A DNA stretch of 64,000 bases, from NCBI RefSeq assembly GCF_001547525.1, contig NZ_LNJP01000004.1, positions 186,001 to 250,000 of the forward strand, read 5' to 3'. The position numbers and the translations under genes are program-made. The notes below the pieces were generated by a model. It saw only the letters and a program-made list of their open reading frames with translations, had not been told where the DNA came from and made no database searches. Positions 7,470 to 15,515 of the stretch are shown here, in pieces; position 1 is the first letter of the stretch; every line of letters starts with the position of its first letter. This stretch comes from Burkholderia anthina. GTDB taxonomy: Bacteria; Pseudomonadota; Gammaproteobacteria; Burkholderiales; Burkholderiaceae.

Positions 7470-8183
7470 ATGGAACACCACCTGAAAGGCAAGGCGGTCG
7501 CGATCACCGGCGGCTTCGGTCATCTGGGCGTCGCGACGGCTATGTGGCTCGGCGAGCGCGGCGCCCGCGTCGCGCTGATCGGCCGCGGCACGGCTCCGGC
7601 GGCGCAGGCGCTGCCCGGCGTGCCGGCCGATGCGTTGCGCATCGGCGGCATCGATCTCGTCGATCCGCGGGCCGCCGTGCAGGCGCTCGAAACGGTCAAC
7701 CGCGAATTCGGCCGGGTCGACGCGCTGCTGAACATCGCCGGCGCATTCGTGTGGCAGACGATCGCTGACGGCGATGCCGCCACGTGGGACCGCATGTACG
7801 AACTGAACGTGAAGACGGCGCTGAATGCGTCGAAGGCCGCGCTGCCATACCTGGTGGCGAGCCAGGCCGGCCGCATCGTCAACATCGGCGCGGGCGCGGC
7901 GTTCAAGGCCGGCGCGGGGATGGGCGCGTATGCGGCCGCGAAGGCGGGTGTCGCGCGGCTCACCGAGGCGCTCGCGGCGGAGCTGCTCGATCGCGGCGTG
8001 ACCGTGAACGCGCTGTTGCCGAGCATCATCGACACGCCGCCGAACCGCAAGGACATGCCCGACGCCGACTTCTCGCGCTGGGTCCGCCCGGAACAGCTCG
8101 CGGCGACGATCGGATTCCTGCTGTCGCCCGACGCGCAGGCGATCACCGGTGCGTCGATTCCGGTGAGCGGGCGCGTCGCGTAG
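7470..8183 (+). CDS. SDR-family protein lacking the catalytic serine
   Basis: A 237-aa Rossmann-fold SDR. Cofactor motif TGGFGHLG at residues ~13-20, NIAGA after the fourth strand, and YAAAK as the active-site Tyr/Lys. The position 13 residues before that Tyr, Ser in classical SDRs, is Ala (stretch NIGAGAAFKAGAGMGAY). Mammalian quinonoid dihydropteridine reductase has the same Ala and a very similar GAKAAL...GTPGMIGY segment, so a pterin or quinone substrate is conceivable. No regulator or partner gene is adjacent; creB starts 113 bases downstream. Function unknown. Confidence 0.8.
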   Translation: MEHHLKGKAVAITGGFGHLGVATAMWLGERGARVALIGRGTAPAAQALPGVPADALRIGGIDLVDPRAAVQALETVNREFGRVDALLNIAGAFVWQTIADGDAATWDRMYELNVKTALNASKAALPYLVASQAGRIVNIGAGAAFKAGAGMGAYAAAKAGVARLTEALAAELLDRGVTVNALLPSIIDTPPNRKDMPDADFSRWVRPEQLAATIGFLLSPDAQAITGASIPVSGRVA

Positions 8184-8296
8184 TGCACCGGGGAGGGCGT
8201 GCCGGGTCCGGCCGTGCGTACAATGTCGCACCGGATCGCGCGACCCGAACCCGAGACCCGAATCCGAGACCGAATACGAGACCCGAATCCGAGGCC

Positions 8297-9010
8297 ATGA
8301 CCCAGCCCACCATCCTGATCGTCGAAGACGAACAGGCGATCGCGGACACGATCGTCTATGCCCTCGGCACCGACGGCATGCAGACCATGCACTGCACGCT
8401 CGGGCAGGCGGCGCTCGATCATCTGCGCGCTACGCGTGTCGATCTCGTGGTGCTCGACGTCGGCCTGCCGGACCTCAGCGGCTTCGAGGTATGCCGGCGG
8501 CTGCGCACGTTCACCGATATCCCGGTGATCTTCCTGACCGCGCGGCACGACGAGATCGACCGGATCGTCGGGCTCGAGATCGGCGCCGACGATTACGTCG
8601 TCAAGCCGTTTTCGCCGCGCGAGCTGGCGGCGCGGGTGCGCGTGATCCTGCGCCGCTTCCACCGGGCGGCCGCGCCGGAACCGGTGCCCGCGCCCGTGCC
8701 AGCCGATGCGTGCGCACCGGTTGCCTCCGGCTTCACGCTCGACATCGACGGCGCGCGCGTGTCGTGGCTCGGCCACGCGCTGGACCTCACGCGCTACGAA
8801 TTCGGGCTGCTCGCGCTGCTGGTCCGGCATCCGGGGCGCATCTACTCGCGCGAGCAACTGATGGATCTCGTGTGGCACGAAGCGCTCGATTCGGCCGACC
8901 GCACGGTCGACACGCATATCAAGACGCTGCGCGCCAAGCTGCGCGCGATCGATCCCGAGCGCGACCCGATCCGCACGCATCGCGGGATGGGTTATTCGCT
9001 GCAACCGTAA
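8297..9010 (+). CDS. creB: Response regulator CreB
   Basis: A 237-aa OmpR-type response regulator. Receiver domain residues ~5-120 with acidic pocket EDE (10-12), phospho-acceptor Asp54 in VVLDVGLP, Thr in FLTARHD and Lys in VVKPFSPRE. After an Ala/Pro linker (~124-142) the winged-helix DNA-binding domain follows (LTRYEFGLLALLVRHPGRIYS ... DTHIKTLRAKLR). CreB with kinase CreC responds to carbon source and, in E. coli, Aeromonas and Pseudomonas, to penicillin-binding-protein inhibition. Start 8297 is the ATG giving the family N-terminus. It is 15 bases before creC; the creA gene found first in the E. coli operon is absent. Confidence 0.9.
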   Translation: MTQPTILIVEDEQAIADTIVYALGTDGMQTMHCTLGQAALDHLRATRVDLVVLDVGLPDLSGFEVCRRLRTFTDIPVIFLTARHDEIDRIVGLEIGADDYVVKPFSPRELAARVRVILRRFHRAAAPEPVPAPVPADACAPVASGFTLDIDGARVSWLGHALDLTRYEFGLLALLVRHPGRIYSREQLMDLVWHEALDSADRTVDTHIKTLRAKLRAIDPERDPIRTHRGMGYSLQP

Positions 9011-9025
9011 CGATCGGCTCCGCCC

Positions 9026-10495
9026 ATGCATATCGGCCTGCGCATCTTCTTCGGCTTTTTCCTGATCGTCGGCCTGGCCGCGCTGATCACGCTGCGCGTG
9101 TTCGTGCAGGAGGTGAAGCCCGGCGTGCGCGAAGCGATGGAGGACACGCTCGTCGACACCGCGCAGGTGCTGGCGACGCTGGCCGCCGACGACATGGCGA
9201 ACGGGCATATCGCCGACGGCGCGTTCGCGCGGCAGCTCGGGAAACTGCACGAGCGCCCGGTCAGCGCGAACGTGTGGGGCATCCAGAAGAACGCGATCGG
9301 CTACCGCCTCTACATCACCGACGCACACGGCATCGTGCGCTACGACTCGTCCGGCAGCGCGGTCGGGCAGGACTACTCTCGCTGGAACGACGTGTACCGG
9401 ACGCTGCGCGGCGAATACGGCGCGCGCAGCACGCGCAGCGATCCGAACGACGACGGCAGCACCGTGATGCACGTGGCGGCGCCGATCCGGCGCGGCGACG
9501 AGATCATCGGCGTGCTGACGATCGCGAAACCGAACCAGACGGTCGCGCCGTTCATCGCGCGCAGCCAGCGCAAGATCATGCTGTACGGTGCGTTGCTGAT
9601 GGGCGGCGCGATGCTGATCGGCGTCGGGTGCACGGGGTGGCTGGTGCTCGGGCTGCGGCGCCTGCAGCGCTATGCGCGCGCGATCGCGGCCGGCGAGCGC
9701 GCGTCGATGCCGCTGCAGGGCGCGAACGAGCTGGCCGAGCTCGGGCGCGCGGTGGAAAGCATGCATCGGCGGCTGGAAGACCGGCAATACGTCGAAACCT
9801 ACATTCACACGCTCACGCACGAGATGAAGAGCCCGCTGGCCGCGATCAGCGGCGCGGCCGAGCTGTTGCAGGAGGACATGCCGGTCGCGAACCGCCGGCG
9901 CTTCACCGAGAACATCCGCCGTCAGGCCGGCCGCTTGGAACAGATGATCCGCAAGCTGCTCGCGCTGGCCGAGGTCGAGCAGAAGCAGCGCCTGTCGGTG
10001 CACGAACCGGTCGCGCTGCGGCCGGTGCTCGAACAGCTCGTCGACGATATCGAGCCGCGCGCGCGGCAGCGCGGCGTGAGCTTGCGGATCGACGCGAATG
10101 GTGCGGCGGATGCGGCCGATGGGGCCGATGCGGTGGTCGTCGACGGCGATCCGTTCCTGCTGCGGCAGGCGCTCGGCAACCTGCTCGACAACGCGCTGGA
10201 TTTCGCGCCGCCGGGCAGCACCATCCGGATCGCGCTCGAGCGGCAGCCGGCGGGCAGGGCGCACGTCGCGGTCGTGCGCGTGGCGGACGACGGCCCCGGC
10301 GTGCCCGACTACGCATTGTCGCGCGTGTTCGAACGCTTCTATTCGCTGCCGAGGCCCGACGGGCAGGATCGCAGCACGGGCCTCGGGCTGTGTTTCGTCC
10401 GTGAAGTCGCGATGCTGCACCGCGGCCAGGTCGCGCTCGCGAACCGCGCGGAAGGCGGCGCGTGTGCAACGCTCACGCTGCCGTCGGCCGGCTGA
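9026..10495 (+). CDS. creC: Sensor histidine kinase CreC
   Basis: A 489-aa membrane kinase. TM1 ~5-27, periplasmic sensor ~28-185 with the CreC-like stretch YRLYITDAHGIVRYDSS, TM2 ~186-210, HAMP ~211-255. Dimerisation domain with phospho-acceptor His265 in THEMKSPLAAI, then ATPase domain with N-box LGNLLDNALDFAP, G1 DDGPGVP, F-box FERFYSLPR and G2 STGLGLCFV. Co-transcribed with creB. It phosphorylates CreB; the periplasmic signal is not established. Confidence 0.92.
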   Translation: MHIGLRIFFGFFLIVGLAALITLRVFVQEVKPGVREAMEDTLVDTAQVLATLAADDMANGHIADGAFARQLGKLHERPVSANVWGIQKNAIGYRLYITDAHGIVRYDSSGSAVGQDYSRWNDVYRTLRGEYGARSTRSDPNDDGSTVMHVAAPIRRGDEIIGVLTIAKPNQTVAPFIARSQRKIMLYGALLMGGAMLIGVGCTGWLVLGLRRLQRYARAIAAGERASMPLQGANELAELGRAVESMHRRLEDRQYVETYIHTLTHEMKSPLAAISGAAELLQEDMPVANRRRFTENIRRQAGRLEQMIRKLLALAEVEQKQRLSVHEPVALRPVLEQLVDDIEPRARQRGVSLRIDANGAADAADGADAVVVDGDPFLLRQALGNLLDNALDFAPPGSTIRIALERQPAGRAHVAVVRVADDGPGVPDYALSRVFERFYSLPRPDGQDRSTGLGLCFVREVAMLHRGQVALANRAEGGACATLTLPSAG

Positions 10496-10503
10496 TCGCG
10501 CGC

Positions 10504-10552
10504 TTCACGCCCGCCACACATTCGCTTCACATCGGCTTCAATCGCCCTTCAC
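10504..10552 (+). promoter_or_regulatory. Phased array of CreB binding half-sites (cre tags) upstream of creD
   Basis: TTCAC half-sites begin at 10504, 10526 and 10548, with TTCAA at 10537, all on an 11-bp register. Thus TTCAC-N6-TTCAA-N6-TTCAC covers 10526-10552. The cre tag described for E. coli CreB targets is TTCAC-N6-TTCAC. The array ends 48 bases before the creD start codon, a position suited to activation of a creD-specific promoter. Confidence 0.7.
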
Positions 10553-10600
10553 CGGGGCCGCTCATGCTGACCGTACCTTCCACTCCGGTGCCTGCCAGCA

Positions 10601-11995
10601 ATGAATCGAGTCCTGTTGTTCAAGTCCATGATCACCGCGTTTCTCGCGCTGGCGATCCTGATCCCGCTGCAGATGGTCCAGAGCATCGTGCGGGAACGCG
10701 CCGACTATCGGCGAAGTGCGCTGGAAAGCATCTGGGCGAGCTATGCGGGGCCGCAGACGGTGACGGGGCCGGTGCTTGTCGTCCGTTACACGGAAGTCAC
10801 GCGCGTGAGCGACGACGTGCGGGCCGGCGGCAAGGCGAAAACCAGCCTGAAAAGCGAGGCGAAACGGCTGCTCGTGTTCCCGAAGACGTTGAACGTCGAC
10901 GGCACGCTGTCGGTCAGCACGCGCTATCGCGGCATTCACAAGGCGCTCGTGTACGCGCTCGACAGCCGGATGACCGGCACGCTGCCGCTGCCGGACCTGA
11001 AGAAGCTGCCGCAGGCCGACGGCCACGTGAGCTTCAAGGTCGACGGCGCGTACGTCGCGCTCGGCATCGGCGATCTTCGCGGGCTGAAGGCGCAGCCCGA
11101 CCTGCGCATCGGCGGCACGCGGATCGACGTGGAACAGGGCACGCGGCTCGACAGCCTGCGCCAGGGCGTGCATGCGAACGTCGATCTCGCGGCGCTGGCG
11201 GACGCAAACGCGGGGGCGACGGTCGTGCCGTTCAGCATTGCGCTGCCGCTGGCCGGTGCGGAGTCGGTCGCGTTCGCGCCGGTGGGCGACCAGAACGACT
11301 TCTCGCTGAAATCGACTTGGCCGCACCCGAGCTTCGGCGGCGAATTCCTGCCGGCCGAGCGCACGGTCGATGCGCGCGGCTTCGTCAGCAACTGGCGCGT
11401 GACGTCGTTCAACACGAAGGCGCGCGAGCAAGTGGCGTCCGGCAACGGCAACGGCGACGGTGGGATCGAGAGGGCGTCGGTGTCGGTGATCGAACCCGTG
11501 AACGTCTATCTGCAGGCCGAACGCGCGACGAAATACGGTGCGCTGTTCGTGATGCTCACGTTCGCGAGCTTCTTCATGTACGAACTCGTGAAGCGGTTGC
11601 GCATTCACCCGATCCAGTACACGCTGGTCGGCCTGTCGCTCGCGCTGTTCTTCCTGCTGCTGCTGAGCCTGTCCGAACACATTGCGTTCGGCTATGCGTA
11701 TCTCGTGGCGAGCGGCGCATGCATCGGGCTGCTCGGCTTCTACCTGTCGTTCGTGCTGCACAGCGTGAAGCGCGGCGCGACGTTCACGGCGCTGCTCGCG
11801 ATGCTGTACGCGGCGCTCTACGGGCTGCTGCTGTCGGAAGACAATGCGCTGATGCTCGGCTCGCTGCTGCTGTTCGCGATCCTCGCCGGCATCATGACGC
11901 TCACGCGCCGCGTCGACTGGTATTCGCTCGGCGCCGCGTGGCAGCCGCTGGCCGACAAACCGGACGCGGTGAAGGTGGGCCCGCCCGCGAAGTAG
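10601..11995 (+). CDS. creD: Inner-membrane protein CreD
   Basis: A 464-aa CreD-family protein. One N-terminal membrane segment (residues ~7-25, FKSMITAFLALAILIPLQMV), a ~280-residue periplasmic domain with GPVLVVRYTEV and the conserved WPHPSFGGEFLP, then about five or six membrane helices from residue ~310 (YGALFVMLTFASFFMYELV onward). Family length is about 450. CreD is the most strongly induced CreBC target in E. coli; its role is tied to envelope integrity and beta-lactam response, mechanism unknown. It lies 105 bases after creC with its own cre-tag array, so it may be expressed both with creBC and separately. Confidence 0.93.
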   Translation: MNRVLLFKSMITAFLALAILIPLQMVQSIVRERADYRRSALESIWASYAGPQTVTGPVLVVRYTEVTRVSDDVRAGGKAKTSLKSEAKRLLVFPKTLNVDGTLSVSTRYRGIHKALVYALDSRMTGTLPLPDLKKLPQADGHVSFKVDGAYVALGIGDLRGLKAQPDLRIGGTRIDVEQGTRLDSLRQGVHANVDLAALADANAGATVVPFSIALPLAGAESVAFAPVGDQNDFSLKSTWPHPSFGGEFLPAERTVDARGFVSNWRVTSFNTKAREQVASGNGNGDGGIERASVSVIEPVNVYLQAERATKYGALFVMLTFASFFMYELVKRLRIHPIQYTLVGLSLALFFLLLLSLSEHIAFGYAYLVASGACIGLLGFYLSFVLHSVKRGATFTALLAMLYAALYGLLLSEDNALMLGSLLLFAILAGIMTLTRRVDWYSLGAAWQPLADKPDAVKVGPPAK

Positions 11996-12016
11996 GTGAG
12001 CGGGGAGGCGAGCAAG

Positions 12017-12053
12017 CGCGCGCCGGTCGGGAATGCCGCGACCGGCGCGCGGT
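12017..12053. terminator. Strong hairpin between convergent creD and the RidA-like gene
   Basis: CGCGCGCCGGTCG (12017-12029) pairs perfectly with CGACCGGCGCGCG (12039-12051) around a 9-base loop. The + strand has only TTT after it, so termination may be modest or work with Rho. Confidence 0.65.
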
Positions 12054-12074
12054 TTCAGGCGGGCAGGATACCCT

Positions 12075-12497
12075 TCATGCGGCCGTCCCGGGACGACGAA
12101 ACCGCGCCAGCGGAATCTCGGCGATGGCCGCGATCTCGATCAGCAGGTCGGGACGGTAGAGACGCTCGACCTGGACGGTCGTCGTCACCGGGTAGGGTTC
12201 GGCGAAATAAGCGTTGCGGATGTCGCCGGCGTGCATGAATGCGTCGATGTCGATGGCGTAATGGACGAGCGAGATCACGTCGCGCATTTGCCCGCCCAGT
12301 GCGGCCAGCACGTCGCGGATGTTGTCGAGCGTTTGCCGGACCTGGGCGCGCATGTCGCCGGCGCCGACGACCTGCCCGGCGCGGTCGAGCGCGACCTGAC
12401 CCTTCAGGTGCACGATCCGGCCGTCGCCCTGGATCACGGCCATCGAGAATGCGCCGAACGGCGCCCAGACTTCCGGCGGATTCACGGCTTCGGCCAT
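12075..12497 (-). CDS. RidA (YjgF/YER057c/UK114)-family protein
   Basis: A 140-aa small protein of the RidA fold (trimer expected). Recognisable parts are GQVALDRAGQVVGAGDMRAQVRQ (split by me here only for family shape), the helix TLDNIRDVLAALGG and the strand LLIEIAAIAEIPL. Archetypal RidA enzymes deaminate reactive enamine/imine intermediates using an Arg four residues before the Glu of the VEV strand; here that position appears to be Asp (RPDLLIEI). That would place it among Rid subfamilies without imine-deaminase activity. Convergent with creD, alone. The family call is firm; activity is doubtful. Confidence 0.85.
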   Translation of the reverse strand: MAEAVNPPEVWAPFGAFSMAVIQGDGRIVHLKGQVALDRAGQVVGAGDMRAQVRQTLDNIRDVLAALGGQMRDVISLVHYAIDIDAFMHAGDIRNAYFAEPYPVTTTVQVERLYRPDLLIEIAAIAEIPLARFRRPGTAA

Positions 12498-12664
12498 CGC
12501 GCAGCTCCTGTGGGGGCGGAAATGGGGTAACGCAGCGGCGTGCCGCGTTCGGCGATCGCGCCATGATGAACGTGGACGCGTTCATCGTCGACGGCCAGCC
12601 CTGCCGAAAGCGGCGGCGGCCCGGATCGCCCTATACTCGCTTCTCCACATTACCGGACCACGCC

Positions 12665-12862
12665 GTGCCTAACCAAGCTTCCGGAGATCCGTCCATCGAC
12701 GATCCCCGTCCGATCCCGCCTATCCAACCCGAACTGGAAGACTGCTGCAACAGCGGCTGCTCGCCGTGCGTCTTCGACCTGTACGACGAAGCGCTCGCGC
12801 GCTATCGCGTCGAGCTGGCCGAATGGGAGGCGCGGCAAGCGCAGCGCGAGCATCGCAAATAA
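12665..12862 (+). CDS. Small oxidoreductase-like-domain protein
   Basis: A 65-aa protein built around the Oxidored-like motif: PELEDCCNSGCSPCVFDLYD, i.e. CC-N-x-GC-x-PC, followed by an amphipathic helix (YRVELAEWEARQAQRE). In eukaryotes this motif is an N-terminal segment of oxidoreductase-like proteins; in beta-proteobacteria it is a stand-alone small protein of unknown role. The four cysteines suggest metal or redox chemistry. The GTG at 12665 matches the usual length of such proteins; ATG 12563 would add 34 Arg/Pro-rich residues with no family look. Confidence 0.65.
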   Translation: MPNQASGDPSIDDPRPIPPIQPELEDCCNSGCSPCVFDLYDEALARYRVELAEWEARQAQREHRK

Positions 12863-12952
12863 GCCGGATGCCTGCGAGCGGCCATGCATTGCATGCACCG
12901 CATCGGTTGCCGGCGTTGGACTGACGAGGCCATTTCCGTCGCGCATCAGGCG

Positions 12953-14413
12953 TCACGCATCCGCATGCAGCCGCCGATGCAGCGGCCCGAGCGCCATCGA
13001 CAGCGCGCTGCAGCCGAGCAACACGGCCGTCAGCGTGAACATCGACACCCTGAACCCCTGCACGTAATCGAGCGCGGCCGGATGCACGCCGAGCCGCGCG
13101 AAGAACACGCCGCCGATCGTCGCGGCGCCGACCGCCGCGCCAATCTGCAGCATCGCGCTGACCATTCCCGACGCCACGCCCGCGCGGGCCGCGTCGACTT
13201 CCGCGAGCACGATCCGCACGACCGACGGCAGCACGAGCCCTTGCCCGATGCCGATCGCCGCGATGCCCGCATAGAAGCCGGGCCCGGGCACGCCGTCGCG
13301 GGCGAGCGTGGCGGCGGTCGCGACGCCGGCCGCGAGCATCGCGAAGCCGAGCGTGAGCACGCGATACGCGCCGAACCGGGCGACGAGGCGCGGCATCAGC
13401 AGCGGGCTCGCGAGAAAACCGAGCCCGAGCGGCAGGATCGCGAACCCGGACGCGAGCGGCGACCAGTTCAGGCAGCCCTGCAGATAGATCCCGTAGCTCA
13501 GGAAGAACGCGCTCAGCATGTAGAACAGGAACGCGAGCAGGAGCCCGAGCGCGACGACCGGGTTGCGGAACAGGCGCACGTCGAGCAGCGGATCGCGGCC
13601 GCGCGCGAGCCGGCGCGATTCGACCGTCAGCAGCGCGCCGAGCATCGGCAGCGCGCCGACGCCGCACGCGATCATCCATAGCGGCCAGCCGGCTTCGCGG
13701 CCGTGCGTGAGCGGATACACGAGCATCAGCAGGAACAGCGACAGCAGCACCGTGCCCGGCACGTCGATGCGCTGGCCGCGCGGCGGACGGTTTTCCGGGA
13801 TGAAGCGCCAGCTGCCGATCAGCGCCAGGATGCCGATCGGCAGATTGACGAGGAAGATCGCGCGCCAGCCGAGCCCGAACGGATGCAGGCTGATCAGCGC
13901 GCCGCCGCCGAGCTGGCCGATTACGGCCGCCAGGCCGAACGCGAACCCGTAGAAGCCCATCACGCGCACCTGTTCGTGCGGGCTGAACACGCTGCGGATC
14001 GTCGCGAGCACCTGCGGCGCGAGGATCGCGGCGAACAGGCCTTGCAGCACGCGTCCGCCGACGAGCACGGTGCCGTTGTCGGCGAGCCCGCACAGCGTCG
14101 ACGCGAGCACGAAGCCGGCCATGCCGACCATGAACATGCGTTTGCGTCCGTACAGGTCGCCGAGCCGCCCGCCGGTGATCTGGGCGACCGCGTTAGCGCA
14201 TGCATAGGCCGACACGACGAGCTGCAACTCGGCCTGGCGCGCGCCGATGCCGTCGCGAATGGCCGGCAGCGCGAGATTCACGATGAAGTAGTCGAGCGGC
14301 GGCAGAATGGCACCGACCAGCAGGACCACGAGCGCCCAGCCGTGATGGCTGCGGGGCGTCGCCGCGGCAGCCGCGCCGGCCGACGCGCAGGGGGCAAGGG
14401 TGTTGTTCGTCAT
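12953..14413 (-). CDS. MFS transporter, DHA2 (EmrB/QacA-like) drug exporter
   Basis: A 486-aa protein with about 14 membrane helices, matching DHA2 drug:proton antiporters. Motif A is GRLGDLYGRKRMFMVGMAG (after TM2), motif D1-like PPLDYFIVNLALPAI in TM1, and motif C-like GFYGFAFGLAAVIGQLGGG in TM5. ATG 14413 is preferred to an in-frame start at 14494, which would cross the regulator's operator. No membrane-fusion partner is adjacent. Divergent from a LysR regulator that probably controls it; substrate unknown. Confidence 0.88.
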   Translation of the reverse strand: MTNNTLAPCASAGAAAAATPRSHHGWALVVLLVGAILPPLDYFIVNLALPAIRDGIGARQAELQLVVSAYACANAVAQITGGRLGDLYGRKRMFMVGMAGFVLASTLCGLADNGTVLVGGRVLQGLFAAILAPQVLATIRSVFSPHEQVRVMGFYGFAFGLAAVIGQLGGGALISLHPFGLGWRAIFLVNLPIGILALIGSWRFIPENRPPRGQRIDVPGTVLLSLFLLMLVYPLTHGREAGWPLWMIACGVGALPMLGALLTVESRRLARGRDPLLDVRLFRNPVVALGLLLAFLFYMLSAFFLSYGIYLQGCLNWSPLASGFAILPLGLGFLASPLLMPRLVARFGAYRVLTLGFAMLAAGVATAATLARDGVPGPGFYAGIAAIGIGQGLVLPSVVRIVLAEVDAARAGVASGMVSAMLQIGAAVGAATIGGVFFARLGVHPAALDYVQGFRVSMFTLTAVLLGCSALSMALGPLHRRLHADA

Positions 14414-14522
14414 GAAAGCGGATCCAGAAAAAGAGGGCCCGATAAGCGATGGACGCGAGCAGGCCGTTGACCCCATATTCTGGTCATCGCTCATGGTTCG
14501 GAAAAGCGGGAAAGAGTGGTAG

Positions 14523-14547
14523 CATCCATCGGGTTATTCGATGGATG
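14523..14547. promoter_or_regulatory. LysR-type operator between the DHA2 exporter and its LysR gene
   Basis: CATCCATCG-N7-CGATGGATG, a perfect 9-7-9 dyad that fits the LysR T-N11-A rule (T14529, A14541). It ends 10 bases before the LysR start codon and overlaps its SD region, which suggests autorepression. Confidence 0.6.
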
Positions 14548-14557
14548 GAGGAAGGCG

Positions 14558-15430
14558 ATGCGCGGTTTCGATCTGGACCAGTTGCGCACGTTCGCGGCGG
14601 TCGCGGACGCCGGCAGCCTGACGGCCGCCGCGCCGCTGCTGCACCTGTCGCAATCGACGGTCAGCGAGCAGGTGCGCAAGCTCGAATCGCGCGCGGGCGT
14701 GCCGCTGTTCGTGCGCAGCAAGCGCGGTGTCGAGCCGACGCCGGCCGGCTCGCGGCTGTTGCAGCACGCGCGGCGCATCGTCGCGCTGAACGAGGCCGCG
14801 TTCGACGAACTGCGTGGGCAGGCGATCAAGGGCGAGTTGCGCGTCGCGATCACCGACTACTACCGCACGAACGAAGTGGCGGGCATGCTGGCGCGGCTGC
14901 GCGAGTGCTATCCGCAGCTGAGCCTGCACGTGAGCGCGATGAAGAGCGCGGATATCGAAGCGGCGCATGCGCGCGGGCAGATCGATCTGGGCGTCGTGAT
15001 GAACATGTCGAGCGGGCCGTTCCGGCCGGTGTCGGCCGATACGCGCTGGGTGCTGCGGCGCGAACCGCTGTCGTGGGTCGCGTCGCCCGCGCTCGCCGAG
15101 CAGTTGCCCGAACCGCTGCCGCTCGTGTTGCTGCCGGACGACTGCATGATGCATCAGGTCGCGGTGCGCTCGCTCGACGAGCGGCATACGCCGTACGTGC
15201 TCGTGCACAGCGCGTCGGGCGTCGCGGGGTTGCAGTCGATGCTCGCGGCGGGGCTCGGGGTCGGCTGCCTGTGTGCGTCGGCGATCGGCGACGGCCTGAT
15301 GCGGCTCGGCACGAAATACCGGCTGCCGCCGCTGCCCGACGCGGTGTTTTCGCTGACGCCGCCGCTGCCGGGCGAGCGCGAGACCGTCACCCAGGCGCGC
15401 GAGGTGCTGTCGCGTCAATTGCTGATGTAA
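14558..15430 (+). CDS. LysR-family regulator divergent from the DHA2 exporter
   Basis: A 290-aa LTTR. Winged HTH residues ~4-62 (DLDQLRTFAAVADAGSLTAA, then LSQSTVSEQVRKLESRAGVPLF), effector-binding domain ~90-285. The start at 14558 has a purine-rich GGAG/GAAGG SD 4-11 bases upstream; an in-frame start at 14516 would put the operator dyad inside the gene. It probably controls itself and the exporter. Ligand unknown. Confidence 0.88.
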   Translation: MRGFDLDQLRTFAAVADAGSLTAAAPLLHLSQSTVSEQVRKLESRAGVPLFVRSKRGVEPTPAGSRLLQHARRIVALNEAAFDELRGQAIKGELRVAITDYYRTNEVAGMLARLRECYPQLSLHVSAMKSADIEAAHARGQIDLGVVMNMSSGPFRPVSADTRWVLRREPLSWVASPALAEQLPEPLPLVLLPDDCMMHQVAVRSLDERHTPYVLVHSASGVAGLQSMLAAGLGVGCLCASAIGDGLMRLGTKYRLPPLPDAVFSLTPPLPGERETVTQAREVLSRQLLM

Positions 15431-15515
15431 AACCGTGCCGCGCGCATCGCGGACATCTGTTCGCCGGGAAAAATCCTCGAATAGCGCGGCCCGCGCGATT
15501 CACGCACGCCGCTTT

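Noticed and set aside
7520-10420. 966-codon minus-strand frame antisense to the SDR and creBC
   Set aside because: Arg/His/Ala-rich with no recognisable domain; creB and creC on the plus strand are certain.
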